Shown piece by piece: positions 1-7,876 of a stretch of 64,000 nt of DNA. A program made the translations under genes and the position numbers. How positions within the stretch are numbered: position 1 is the stretch's first letter; each line of letters starts with the position of its first letter. A model generated the notes under the pieces. It did no database searches, was not told the DNA's origin, and was given only the letters and a program-made list of their open reading frames with translations. Source of the stretch: Nocardioides acrostichi (GTDB lineage: Bacteria; Actinomycetota; Actinomycetes; Propionibacteriales; Nocardioidaceae); assembly GCF_015319165.1 (NCBI RefSeq), contig NZ_JADIVZ010000005.1, positions 62,001-126,000 of the forward strand, given 5' to 3'.

Positions 1-313
1 CCACGAGCGTGCGCGCCGCCAGATCAGCTGCCTCGGGGAAACCGCCGGCGCAGAGCACCTGGTCGGCACCCCAGGGCTGCACGTCGGCGCGGATCACGGT
101 GACGCCGACCGCCTCCGCGCGGCGAGCCGCTTCCGTCAGCAAAGCGCTCACGCCGCTGCCGGCGGCCCCCCACACGAGCGCCGAGCTGTTCTGCCGGACG
201 GCGACCTCGACGCGCGCGAGCACCCGGTTCCGCCCCCGCAGAGGGGTCGCCCCCGTGAGGTGGCCCCGCCGATGTTCTGGACGCGGCTGGTGGACGTCGG
301 ACGATGCGCTCAT
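1..313 (-). CDS. AAA/LuxR-type ATPase regulator, N-terminal fragment
   Basis: The gene starts at an ATG at 313 and runs off the left edge, so only about 104 N-terminal residues are visible. After a polar leader comes a segment that reads like the start of the AAA/NB-ARC ATPase module of large LuxR-family regulators: a RNRVLARVEVAV lead-in, then VWGAAGSGVSALLTEAARRA where the Walker A loop belongs. The loop has glycines and a serine, but the position normally held by the ATP-binding lysine reads Val. Family is inferred from this segment alone; the output domain is outside the window. It is divergent from dapD. Confidence 0.5.
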   Translation of the reverse strand, partial: MSASSDVHQPRPEHRRGHLTGATPLRGRNRVLARVEVAVRQNSSALVWGAAGSGVSALLTEAARRAEAVGVTVIRADVQPWGADQVLCAGGFPEAADLAARTLV

Positions 314-470
314 GTTTCCCCCCGAGCTCTCGGTCTCGTGGAACCGAGCACGCCGGCCCAGCCCCCCGGACCCTTCTACCCATGGTAAGGCGACCCTGAA
401 ACCGCTCCATCCCCTCGGAGACGGGACTGACCCCGCACCGACCGCTCCGCCGGCGGGCGGAACCCCCGCC

Positions 471-476
471 TACACT
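471..476 (+). promoter_or_regulatory. Possible leaderless -10 element of dapD
   Basis: The hexamer TACACT lies 8 nt before the GTG start of dapD, with no Shine-Dalgarno between. This spacing would put the transcription start at or next to the start codon. No convincing -35 is seen. Confidence 0.35.
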
Positions 477-484
477 CCCTCTAC

Positions 485-1459
485 GTGACCGACAGCGCCC
501 CTCTCGACAGCGGTGCGGCCTGGGCTTGGGGCCTGGCGACCGTGACCACCGGCCACGAGCCGACCACCCTCGACGTCTGGTTCCCCGAGCCGCGCCTCGG
601 CCGGCGTCCTGACGGCGGTGGCGTGCCCGCGGTGCTGGCCGACCTGGTCGGCAGCGACCACGCGCGCGGGGTGCGCCGCGACGTGGTGCTGGTCGAGATC
701 GACGACCTCTCCGCCCCGCCGGCGAGCACCGCCGACGTCTGGCTGCGGCTGCACCTGCTCTCACACCGGCTCGTCGCCCCGCACGGGCTCAGCCTGGAGG
801 GCCAGTTCGGCCTGCTCACCAATGTCGTGTGGACCAGCCACGGCCCCTGCGCGGTCACCGGTTTCGAGCTCGCCCGGGCCCGCATGAGGGCGCACGGCCA
901 GCACGTGTCGGTGTACGGGATCGACAAGTTCCCCCGCATGGTCGACTACGTCGTGCCGTCCGGCGTACGCATCGCCGACGCCGACCGGGTGCGGCTCGGT
1001 GCCCATCTCGCCGAGGGCACGACCGTCATGCACGAGGGGTTCGTGAACTTCAACGCCGGCACGCTGGGCGCCTCGATGGTCGAGGGGCGGATCTCCGCCG
1101 GCGTCGTGGTCGGCGACGGCTCCGACGTGGGCGGGGGCGCCTCCATCATGGGCACCCTCTCGGGCGGCGGCACCCAGGTCATCTCGATCGGCGAGCGGTG
1201 CCTGCTCGGGGCCAACGCCGGCGTCGGCATCTCGCTCGGTGACGAGTGCGTTGTCGAGGCGGGGTGCTACGTCACCGCCGGCACCAAGGTCACGGTCACG
1301 GGCATGACCGGCGCGGACGACGGCTCCGTGGTCAAGGCGGCCGAGCTCTCCGGCGCCTCGAACGTGCTCTTCCGACGCAACAGCGTCAGCGGCGCCATCG
1401 AGGCGGTGCCGTGGAAGAGCGGCGGCATCGCTCTCAACGAGGCGTTGCACAAGAACTGA
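485..1459 (+). CDS. dapD: 2,3,4,5-tetrahydropyridine-2,6-dicarboxylate N-succinyltransferase
   Basis: DapD transfers succinyl from succinyl-CoA to tetrahydrodipicolinate in the succinylase branch of DAP/lysine synthesis, which feeds peptidoglycan. The 324-residue length fits the long actinobacterial type. The N-terminal half is alpha/beta, and the C-terminal half (about residues 160-300) shows the left-handed beta-helix hexapeptide pattern, for example [19 protein letters not shown] and [14 protein letters not shown]. The protein ends with the conserved [10 protein letters not shown]-type tail. The GTG start at 485 is used because the preceding sequence carries a -10-like box rather than coding signal. 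dapC and fdxA lie 4 kb away on the other strand. Confidence 0.93.
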   Translation: MTDSAPLDSGAAWAWGLATVTTGHEPTTLDVWFPEPRLGRRPDGGGVPAVLADLVGSDHARGVRRDVVLVEIDDLSAPPASTADVWLRLHLLSHRLVAPHGLSLEGQFGLLTNVVWTSHGPCAVTGFELARARMRAHGQHVSVYGIDKFPRMVDYVVPSGVRIADADRVRLGAHLAEGTTVMHEGFVNFNAGTLGASMVEGRISAGVVVGDGSDVGGGASIMGTLSGGGTQVISIGERCLLGANAGVGISLGDECVVEAGCYVTAGTKVTVTGMTGADDGSVVKAAELSGASNVLFRRNSVSGAIEAVPWKSGGIALNEALHKN

Positions 1460-1480
1460 CACCGCTCCCGGTCTCCGCCC

Positions 1481-2449
1481 GTGCGCAAGGTCGCCATCAC
1501 GCTCTCCCTCGCCCTCGTGGCGGTGGGGCTCGTGAGTGTGGTCGGCTGGCAGGTGGTGCACCGGTTGGGGCCGGTGCTCGGTCTCGCCTCCGAAGGCTGC
1601 ACGGCCACCGTCGACGGGCGCGAGGTCGACCTCGACCTCGAGCAGGCCGAGAACGCCGCACTGATCACGGCGGTCTCCGTGCGTCGCGGCCTGCCGGCGC
1701 GGGCGGCGTCCATCGCACTGGCCACCGCGTACCAGGAGTCGAAGCTGCGCAACCTCACCTCCGGCGACCGCGACTCCGTCGGCCTCTTCCAGCAGCGGCC
1801 GTCGCAGGGGTGGGGTACCCGGGCGCAGGTGCAGGATCCCGTCTACGCCACCAACGCCTTCTACGACGCCCTGGTGAAGATCGCCGACTACCGTGACCTG
1901 CCGATCACCGAGGCGGCCCAGGAGGTACAGCGATCGGGCTTCCCGGACGCCTACGCCGATCACGAGGACGACGCGCGCGTCCTGGCCTCCGCCCTCACCG
2001 GCAACTCCCCCGCGGCCTTCAGCTGCGAGGTCGACGCCCGGGTCGAACAGACCAACGCCGCGCTGGACCAGAACGGTCTGACGAAGCGGGCCGAGAAGGT
2101 GCGCACCGAACTCCTCGCCGTCTTCGGCGACGTCCCGCTCGGCGGTTTCGCTCCCGGTGGCGTGACGAGCGGCCACATGCCCGGCTCGGCGCACTACGAG
2201 GGCCGGGCGGTCGACGCGTTCGTGCGGCCGATCAGCCCGGCCAACAAGACCCGCGGATGGGCCATCGCGTCGTACTTCGTGGCACAGGCCGACCGGCTGC
2301 GCATCGCCACCGTGATCTTCGACGGCAAGATCTGGACGGCGACCCGCTCGGCCGAGGGGTGGCGCGACTACACGGTGCCGGCCGGTTCCTCGGGTGACCG
2401 GGCCGTGCTCGAGCATCGCGACCACGTGCACATCGACGTCTTCGCCTGA
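1481..2449 (+). CDS. Membrane-anchored or secreted protein with M15/VanY-like C-terminus
   Basis: A 322-residue protein with one N-terminal hydrophobic segment (about residues 4-24), suggesting membrane anchoring or export. Residues about 55-150 contain a lysozyme/transglycosylase-like stretch (AYQESKLRNL...GLFQQRPSQGWG), a pattern common in actinobacterial wall proteins. The C-terminal third carries an HYEGRAVDAF motif and ends in DHVHIDVF, the His/Asp...His arrangement of D,D-carboxypeptidase-like (M15-type) folds. A wall-processing role is likely, but no activity can be assigned. It starts 21 bp after dapD, probably co-transcribed. The secreted protein at 46706-47290 has the same C-terminal motif pair. 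Confidence 0.7.
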   Translation: MRKVAITLSLALVAVGLVSVVGWQVVHRLGPVLGLASEGCTATVDGREVDLDLEQAENAALITAVSVRRGLPARAASIALATAYQESKLRNLTSGDRDSVGLFQQRPSQGWGTRAQVQDPVYATNAFYDALVKIADYRDLPITEAAQEVQRSGFPDAYADHEDDARVLASALTGNSPAAFSCEVDARVEQTNAALDQNGLTKRAEKVRTELLAVFGDVPLGGFAPGGVTSGHMPGSAHYEGRAVDAFVRPISPANKTRGWAIASYFVAQADRLRIATVIFDGKIWTATRSAEGWRDYTVPAGSSGDRAVLEHRDHVHIDVFA

Positions 2450-2464
2450 GCGACCCCCGCCGGG

Positions 2465-2529
2465 GGGACGATTTCCGACCCCTCGGGGAACGATTTACGA
2501 CCCCTCGAGGGACGATTTCCGACCCCTCG
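2465..2529 (+). repeat. Three-unit 22-bp tandem repeat between convergent genes
   Basis: Three copies of a GGGACGATTTCCGACCCCTC-type unit sit between the ends of the 1481-2449 gene and tyrA. The last two are spaced exactly 22 bp, and each unit has short GAGGG/CCCTC arms. The final unit leads straight into the tyrA stop codon. Function unknown; it may fold in RNA and help terminate the convergent transcripts. Confidence 0.7.
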
Positions 2530-2532
2530 CGG

Positions 2533-3537
2533 TCAGCGGGTGTAGGCGCGGTTGGGTTCGCCGGAGGTGAGGGTCCACTCGACCTCGGTGCGTCCGGTGA
2601 CCAGCCATCCCTGGGCGCCGAGGGCGGTGAGGGTGTGCAGCGGGGCGTCGAGGGGCAGCGTGCGGGTGCCCGGTGGCGAGGAGTCGAGGAGGTCGCGCCC
2701 CGTGACCGCCTCGGCGAGCCAGTCGCCGAGCGCCGCCCGGTCGTCGAGCACGGTGACCAGCACCTCGAGCTGCGCCTGGAGGTCGCGGACGCGGGCGCGG
2801 AGAGCCTCGACGTTGTGGGCCAGCATGTTGCCCGAGCGGGCCTGGTCGCGGCCCCCCACGCGGGTGCCGTCGCGGAAGGATCCCGCCGCGAGGCTGCGCG
2901 CCAGGTACGGGGCCCGGGTGCCGCCGAGTCCGGCCAGCAGGGCGTTGGCCAAGACGTGCGGCAGGTGGCTGACCTGGGCCACGGCCTCGTCGTGCAACGC
3001 GGGGTCGACCACGGCCACGCGGGCGTCGAGGCGCTCGACCAGGAGGTCGAGCACGCCACGCAGCGCGAGGGGGTCGGTGTCCTCGGTGGGGGTCAGCGCC
3101 CACGTGACACCGCGCAGCAGATCGGCCGACGCCGCGGTGAATCCGGACTCCTCGGTGCCCGCCATCGGGTGCGCGCCCACGAAGCCGGCGAGACCGGCCG
3201 CCGTGGCCGCTGCCACCGGTGCGGCCTTCACGCTGGCGACGTCGAAGACCGGCGTGTGCGGCGGAACCCGGCGAGCGACCTCGGCGAGCACCGCGGGCAG
3301 CGCGTCGACCGGGGCGGCCAGCGCGACGATGTCGGGTGGGTCCACCCCGGCCATGGCGCCGGTGAGGCAGCCGACCAGGTCGTCGGGCACCGGCAGCACC
3401 TCGCGGGCGGCGACGCGGGTGTCGGCGTCGGGATCCCAGCCATGCACCTGGGCCCCGCCCGCACGCAGACCCAGCGCCAGCGAGCCACCGATGAGGCCCA
3501 GCCCGACGACGGCCACGCGCGGGGCCGACTCGCTCAC
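2533..3537 (-). CDS. tyrA: Prephenate dehydrogenase
   Basis: Catalyses NAD(P)+-dependent oxidative decarboxylation of prephenate to 4-hydroxyphenylpyruvate for tyrosine. The 334-residue protein opens with a Rossmann fingerprint, VAVVGLGLIGGSLALGLRAGG. It has the family HPMAGTEESGF motif near residue 140 and a helical dimerisation half with SHLPHVLANALLAG. The GTG start at 3537 overlaps the pheA stop by 4 bp (GTGA), so translation is probably coupled. No separate C-terminal ACT domain is evident. Confidence 0.92.
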   Translation of the reverse strand: MSESAPRVAVVGLGLIGGSLALGLRAGGAQVHGWDPDADTRVAAREVLPVPDDLVGCLTGAMAGVDPPDIVALAAPVDALPAVLAEVARRVPPHTPVFDVASVKAAPVAAATAAGLAGFVGAHPMAGTEESGFTAASADLLRGVTWALTPTEDTDPLALRGVLDLLVERLDARVAVVDPALHDEAVAQVSHLPHVLANALLAGLGGTRAPYLARSLAAGSFRDGTRVGGRDQARSGNMLAHNVEALRARVRDLQAQLEVLVTVLDDRAALGDWLAEAVTGRDLLDSSPPGTRTLPLDAPLHTLTALGAQGWLVTGRTEVEWTLTSGEPNRAYTR

Positions 3538-4388
3538 GAGCCGGCCCCGAGGCGCCGCGGGACGACGCCGCTGCCGGCGTCCCCTCCGTGCCGGACATGG
3601 CCGGAGATGCCCCCGAGGTGCGAGCAGCGCACCCCGCTCTCTGCGAGCCGCGCCCGGTAGTCGACGAACTGTTCGGGCGCCAGACCGTCGGCCCAGAGCA
3701 GGAACAGGTAGCGCCCGCCGCTGGCCGGCACCGGCCGGGTCACGAGGTTGACCAGGTTGACCCCCAGGTCGTGCAGCGGCTCGAGCACGCGGATCAGCCC
3801 GCCGGGCTCGTTGCGCTCGGGCAGCACGGCCAGCAGCGTCACCTCACCGGCCCCGGCTGCGGAGTCCTCCGAGGTGACGTGCACGAACTGGGTGCCCGCG
3901 CCGCTGTGGTCCTCGACGGCGGTGGCGAGCACCTCGAGGTCGTAGAGGTCGGCGCAGATCGGTGCCGCCAGAGCGATCTCGTGCGGGGCGAGATCGCGGC
4001 AGGCCTCGGCGGTGGACGACGACGTGCGCACCGGCAGACCCAGGTCGCGCACGTAGTCGGCGCACTGGGCCAGCGCATGCGGATGGCTCACCACGACCTC
4101 GGCCGGCACACCGCCCGGTCGACGCAGCGCCACGAAGGTCACGGCCACCGTGACGTCACCGACGATGGTGGCTCCGGGCGTGGCCAGGAGGGCGTCGAGT
4201 GTCGGCAGCACGACGCCGTTGACCGAGTTGTCGATCGGCAGCACGACGCCGTCGACCTCGCCGGCGGCCAGCGCGGCCAGCGCGGCGGACTGCTGCGGCA
4301 TCGGGACCAGCTCGGCGGCAGCCGCCAGCTCCAGCGCGGCGGCGTGCGTGAAGGTGCCGGCCGGGCCGAGGTAGCCGACGCAGGACAT
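3534..4388 (-). CDS. pheA: Prephenate dehydratase with C-terminal ACT domain
   Basis: Converts prephenate to phenylpyruvate for phenylalanine. The ATG at 4388 gives 284 residues beginning MSCVGYLGPAGTFTHAAALE, the family N-terminal signature; the reading frame upstream of this Met does not resemble the family. The usual catalytic TRF motif reads TQF here (GAGTQFVHV), a change from Arg to Gln. The C-terminal approximately 80 residues form an ACT-type regulatory domain (EPGGLIRVLEPLHDLGVNL). It is followed by tyrA with a GTGA overlap and preceded by a second ACT protein 13 bp upstream, forming a three-gene aromatic operon. Confidence 0.85.
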   Translation of the reverse strand: MSCVGYLGPAGTFTHAAALELAAAAELVPMPQQSAALAALAAGEVDGVVLPIDNSVNGVVLPTLDALLATPGATIVGDVTVAVTFVALRRPGGVPAEVVVSHPHALAQCADYVRDLGLPVRTSSSTAEACRDLAPHEIALAAPICADLYDLEVLATAVEDHSGAGTQFVHVTSEDSAAGAGEVTLLAVLPERNEPGGLIRVLEPLHDLGVNLVNLVTRPVPASGGRYLFLLWADGLAPEQFVDYRARLAESGVRCSHLGGISGHVRHGGDAGSGVVPRRLGAGS

Positions 4389-4401
4389 GGGGCCGCTCCC
4401 C

Positions 4402-5235
4402 TCAGACCGGCTCGTCGTCGGGCAGGGTGAAGGATCCCAGCACACGCACCTCGGAGCCCTCGGCGCGCAGGTCGGCGACGACCGCCGCGGCGGTGTCGGC
4501 GTCGGCGCGGAACCCCAGGAAGAACCGGTGCGCGCGGTCGGCCACGGAGTCGGAGAAGAGGAAGTCGAGGTCGACCTCGCGTGCGGCCAACCGGGCCAGC
4601 GAGGCGTTGAGCGAGCCCGGCCGGTCGGCGTCCGGCTGGAGGCCGAGCCAGCAGTAGTCCGGCTCGGCGGCCGGCAGCCGGCTGATGAGTCCGTAGGACA
4701 ACGGGTGTGCCTGGTCGCCGACGCCGCGGGTGCGGGTGAGGCCGGCGGGCACCTCGTCGGCGTCCAGGACCACCGAGCGCTCCCCCAGGCCGGCCAGCAT
4801 CTCGGTGGCGGTGAGGTAGTCGGAGACCAGCTCGCAGTCGATGCCCTCGGCGGTGAAGTAGCCGGCGAGGTCGCCGTAGGCGGTCTTGCGCACCCGCACC
4901 GGGCCGGCGTCGAAGCCCTCCGGCGTGCACCAGACCCACGGCCACGGCACGGTGACCGCCGCCACCACGCTCAGCGCGGAGGGCGCGTCCATGAGGGCCC
5001 GGAGCAGTCGGCGGCGCGGCTGATGCACGTCGCCGACACGGACCAGCCCGTCGACGTCGTGCGCGGTGCCCGCGGTGAGTAGCACCTCACGGGCCGAGGA
5101 GAGACCCACGACGGTGCCGACCCGGTCGGCGTACCCCAGCTCACGCGCGACGCGGGCCACCAGCGGGTGAGGATCCTGCGCGTCGTAGGCCAGCGTGCGG
5201 GCCAGGGCCGGCGCCGGGGCGGTGACGGTGGTCAT
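4402..5235 (-). CDS. Diverged prephenate-dehydratase/ACT-like protein
   Basis: A 277-residue protein directly upstream of pheA. Its C-terminal region (GSLNASLARLAAREVDLDF, then HRFFLGFRADADTAAAVVAD and RVLGSFTLPDDE) matches the layout of the ACT domain of prephenate dehydratases. Residues 1-180 lack the recognisable dehydratase signatures of a catalytic domain. A regulatory partner of PheA, a phenylalanine sensor, or a diverged dehydratase are all possible; none is proven. Placement in the pheA-tyrA operon supports a role in aromatic amino acid synthesis. Confidence 0.6.
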   Translation of the reverse strand: MTTVTAPAPALARTLAYDAQDPHPLVARVARELGYADRVGTVVGLSSAREVLLTAGTAHDVDGLVRVGDVHQPRRRLLRALMDAPSALSVVAAVTVPWPWVWCTPEGFDAGPVRVRKTAYGDLAGYFTAEGIDCELVSDYLTATEMLAGLGERSVVLDADEVPAGLTRTRGVGDQAHPLSYGLISRLPAAEPDYCWLGLQPDADRPGSLNASLARLAAREVDLDFLFSDSVADRAHRFFLGFRADADTAAAVVADLRAEGSEVRVLGSFTLPDDEPV

Positions 5236-5245
5236 GCGGGCAAGG

Positions 5246-6343
5246 TTACGGGTGCAGGCGGGTCGCGACCTCGGCCACCCGCGCGTCCGGGACGGTCAGG
5301 GCGGCGCGCACGTGGCGGCGGCCGGCCTCGCCGTAGATCTCGCCCGGAGCGACCAGCACCCCGCGCTCGGCGAGCCAGCCGGCGGAGTCCCAGCAGCCCT
5401 CTCCACGGGTGAGCCAGAGGTAGAGCCCCGCCTCGGAGTGCTCGACCGTGAACCCGGCTGCCTCGAACGCGGTCAGCAGCCGAGTGCGGCGAGCCGCGTA
5501 GACCTCGCGCTGGAGGGCGACGTGCTCGTCGTCGTCGAGGGCGGCGCGGGCCGCGGCCTGCACCGGTGCGGGCACGATGAGCCCGACGTCGCGGCGCACC
5601 GAGAGCAGCTCGCGCACGAGCGTGGCGTCACCGGCGAGGAAACCGGCCCGGTACCCGGCGAGGTTGGAGCGCTTGGAGAGCGAGTGCAGCACCAACAGGC
5701 CGTCGGCGCTCCCATCGCACACGACGGGGTCGAGCACGGACGTCGGGGGCGTCGTCCAGCCCAGCTCGAGGTAGCACTCGTCGGAGACGAGCAGCACATC
5801 GTGCGCCCGCGCCCATCCGACCAGCTCCCGCAGCCGCTGTGGCTCGAGCACGCGGCCGGTGGGGTTGGACGGCGAGTTGACCCACACCAGCCGCGGCGGG
5901 GAGGGCAGCTGCTCGGGGTGGTCGGTGGTGACGAGGTCGGCGCCGACGTAGCGGGCGCTCACCTCGTAGGTCGGATAGTGCAGCTCGGGCTGCACCACGA
6001 CGTCGCCCGGGCCGAGGCCGAGCAGGCTGCCCAGCAGCCCGACGGCCTCCTTGGAGCCGATCGTCGGCAACACCTGGTCGTCGTCCAGGTCGATGAGTCC
6101 GCGCCGCCGCGCCCATGCCCGGTAGGCCGCACGGAGCTCCGGCGTGCCGGCGGTCGCGGGGTAACCGGTGAGCTGGTCGGCACTGGCCAGGGCGTCGGCC
6201 ACGCTCGGCGACACCGGATCGACCGGCGAGCCGATGGTGAGATCGACCAGGCCGCCGGGGTGGGCCGAGGCCCGCTCACGCAGCGGCGCGAGCGGGGCCC
6301 AGTAGTGGCCCGGGAGGCGGGCGAAGGGGCGCTGGGCTCTCAC
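5246..6343 (-). CDS. dapC: Succinyldiaminopimelate transaminase (PLP, class I/II)
   Basis: Fold-type I aminotransferase making N-succinyl-L,L-DAP from the keto acid produced after DapD. The GTG at 6343 gives about 365 residues starting VRAQRPFARLPGHYWAPL; longer readings would run into fdxA. Visible signatures are LVDLTIGSPVDPV, WVNSPSNPTGRV (substrate/PLP Asn region), LVSDECYLELGW (PLP Asp/Tyr) and SLSKRSNLAGYRAGF containing the Schiff-base lysine. It begins 22 bp after fdxA, the usual actinobacterial fdxA-dapC order, which supports dapC over other aminotransferases. Confidence 0.88.
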   Translation of the reverse strand: MRAQRPFARLPGHYWAPLAPLRERASAHPGGLVDLTIGSPVDPVSPSVADALASADQLTGYPATAGTPELRAAYRAWARRRGLIDLDDDQVLPTIGSKEAVGLLGSLLGLGPGDVVVQPELHYPTYEVSARYVGADLVTTDHPEQLPSPPRLVWVNSPSNPTGRVLEPQRLRELVGWARAHDVLLVSDECYLELGWTTPPTSVLDPVVCDGSADGLLVLHSLSKRSNLAGYRAGFLAGDATLVRELLSVRRDVGLIVPAPVQAAARAALDDDEHVALQREVYAARRTRLLTAFEAAGFTVEHSEAGLYLWLTRGEGCWDSAGWLAERGVLVAPGEIYGEAGRRHVRAALTVPDARVAEVATRLHP

Positions 6344-6365
6344 CGGCGCACCCGCCCGGCGGGGG

Positions 6366-6692
6366 TCACTCGTCGTGCTCCTGCGGCGGCAGCGCCGCGA
6401 CCATCTCGTGGTCCTTGTCGATCTCGCCCATCTTGGCGGCACCGCCGGGCGAGCCGAGGTCGTCGAAGAACTTCACGTTGGCGTCGTAGTAGCCCTTCCA
6501 CTCCTCGGGCACGTCGTCCTCGTAGTAGATGGCCTCGACCGGGCACACGGGCTCGCAGGCTCCGCAGTCGACGCACTCGTCGGGGTGGATGTAGAGCATC
6601 CGCTTGCCCTCGTAGATGCAGTCGACGGGGCACTCGTCGACACAGGCGCGGTCCTTGAGGTCCACGCAGGGCTGGGAGATGACGTAGGTCAC
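6366..6692 (-). CDS. fdxA: 7Fe-type ferredoxin
   Basis: A 108-residue soluble electron carrier. The first cluster region reads CVDLKDRACVDECPVDC and the second reads CVDCGACEPVCP, the ligand pattern of FdxA ferredoxins that carry a [3Fe-4S] and a [4Fe-4S] cluster. The acidic tail is typical. The GTG start at 6692 is set by a clear AAGGAG 8 nt upstream. It precedes dapC in one transcription unit. Confidence 0.95.
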   Translation of the reverse strand: MTYVISQPCVDLKDRACVDECPVDCIYEGKRMLYIHPDECVDCGACEPVCPVEAIYYEDDVPEEWKGYYDANVKFFDDLGSPGGAAKMGEIDKDHEMVAALPPQEHDE

Positions 6693-6735
6693 CGGGGTCT
6701 CCTTCGAGCGAGTGGGCGCGTTGCGGTCCTCAGCC

Positions 6736-6741
6736 TAGTAT
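6736..6741 (+). promoter_or_regulatory. Possible leaderless -10 element (TAGTAT)
   Basis: TAGTAT ends 6 nt before the GTG at 6748, with no Shine-Dalgarno between, consistent with a leaderless transcript for the GNAT gene divergent from fdxA. Confidence 0.4.
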
Positions 6742-6747
6742 CCCGGG

Positions 6748-7767
6748 GTGCCTGGCGATGCGGGATCCCCCCTACGTTCTGGACAGGTGTCTGATCGTTC
6801 GGGGGCACCGCGCCCCGGGGCGCAGGCCCGCAGCCTCGGCCCGCACGTCGTCGGTAGCCGGATCGTGGTGCGCAGGGTGCTGCGTTCGGACGACGGCTCG
6901 GTGCTCACCGGACCGTCCGGCGGACCCGCGATGACCGACCTGCTCGGCACCTGCCTGGCCTGGGCCGACGGCATCTGCGTGGTGCAGCCCGACGCACCGG
7001 ACGCCGAGGGCGCCGACGGCCCGGTCCGGATCCCACTCGACGACATCGTGTCGGGCAAGCCGGTGCCGCCACGCCCCTCGGTGCGGCAGCGGACCTCGGT
7101 GCGCGAGGCCGAGGCGCACTCGTTCGTCATGTTCCCCGATGTCGACCGGGTCGATCTGGGTGACTGGGTGCTGCGCTGCGACCCCGCACCCGTCGGACGG
7201 CTCTTCAAGCGCGCCAACTCCTGCCTGGCGCTCGGCGACCCGGGGTGCTCGTTCTCCGACGCCGAGCGAGCGGTGCGCGACTTCTACACGGGCCGGGGGC
7301 GCGACGTCCTCGTGCAGGTTGAGGCGGACGGCGACCTCGAGGCCGCCTTCACGGCCTCCGGCTGGGTGCCGCTCGACCACGGCGAGGTGGAGTTCCGGCT
7401 CGGTTCGCTCTCGATGGTGCGCCGAGCGCGGCGTGCTCTCGGTGGTGGAGATGCCGCAGACGTGCGAGTGGAGGTGACCGGCGACCGCGCTCACGCCGTC
7501 CTGCCCGGACAGCCCTCGCCACGGGCCGAGGGGCGTGCCGCCGTACACGAGGACTGGCTCGGCCTGCACGCACTCCACACCCACCTCGAGCATCGCCGCC
7601 GGGGCCTGGCCGGGCAGGTGGTCGATGCGTTGCTGGAGTGGGGCGCCGAGCGTGGCGCCCTCACCTGCTGGCTGCACGTCGAGACCGACAACGCCCCCGC
7701 TCGCGCCCTCTACGACTCCCTCGGGCTGCTGACCCACCACCGGGCCCGCTACCTCCGCCCCGGGTGA
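6748..7767 (+). CDS. GNAT-family acetyltransferase with N-terminal actinobacterial domain
   Basis: A 339-residue protein. The N-terminal 110 residues hold a small barrel-like module (VVRRVLRS...LLGTCLAWADGICVV...IPLDDIVSGKPVPPR) often found fused to actinobacterial GNAT domains. The C-terminal half has GNAT features: HTHLEHRRRGLAGQVVDALL as the acetyl-CoA loop and HVETDNAPARALYDSLGL as the terminal motif. The substrate is unknown. An in-frame GTG at 6787 is an alternative start. It is convergent with the DUF389 gene. Confidence 0.78.
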   Translation: MPGDAGSPLRSGQVSDRSGAPRPGAQARSLGPHVVGSRIVVRRVLRSDDGSVLTGPSGGPAMTDLLGTCLAWADGICVVQPDAPDAEGADGPVRIPLDDIVSGKPVPPRPSVRQRTSVREAEAHSFVMFPDVDRVDLGDWVLRCDPAPVGRLFKRANSCLALGDPGCSFSDAERAVRDFYTGRGRDVLVQVEADGDLEAAFTASGWVPLDHGEVEFRLGSLSMVRRARRALGGGDAADVRVEVTGDRAHAVLPGQPSPRAEGRAAVHEDWLGLHALHTHLEHRRRGLAGQVVDALLEWGAERGALTCWLHVETDNAPARALYDSLGLLTHHRARYLRPG

Positions 7768-7780
7768 GCTGCCACGAGTT

Positions 7781-7876
7781 TTCCGCTGAGCCGTCGCCAG
7801 TTTTCCATCGACCTGCCGCGACTTTTCACGGCTGCCAAAACTCGCGGCAGGTCACACGAAAACTCGCGGCAGGTCA
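7781..7876. repeat. Interspersed AGTTTTC/CGTCGC repeat cluster
   Basis: Four degenerate copies of the motif seen at 16857-16942 (core GAAAACTCGCGGCAGGTCA and its complement) lie in both orientations between two convergent genes. The last copy ends on the TCA that is the DUF389 stop codon. Two copies in opposite orientation form the hairpin listed separately. Confidence 0.65.
7810..7853. terminator. Hairpin between convergent genes, likely bidirectional terminator
   Basis: GACCTGCCGCGA at 7810-7821 pairs perfectly with TCGCGGCAGGTC at 7842-7853. After one C/C mismatch, TTTT pairs with AAAA around a 10-nt loop. The A and T runs at the inner ends and the convergent setting fit a two-way terminator built from inverted copies of the local repeat. 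Confidence 0.6.
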
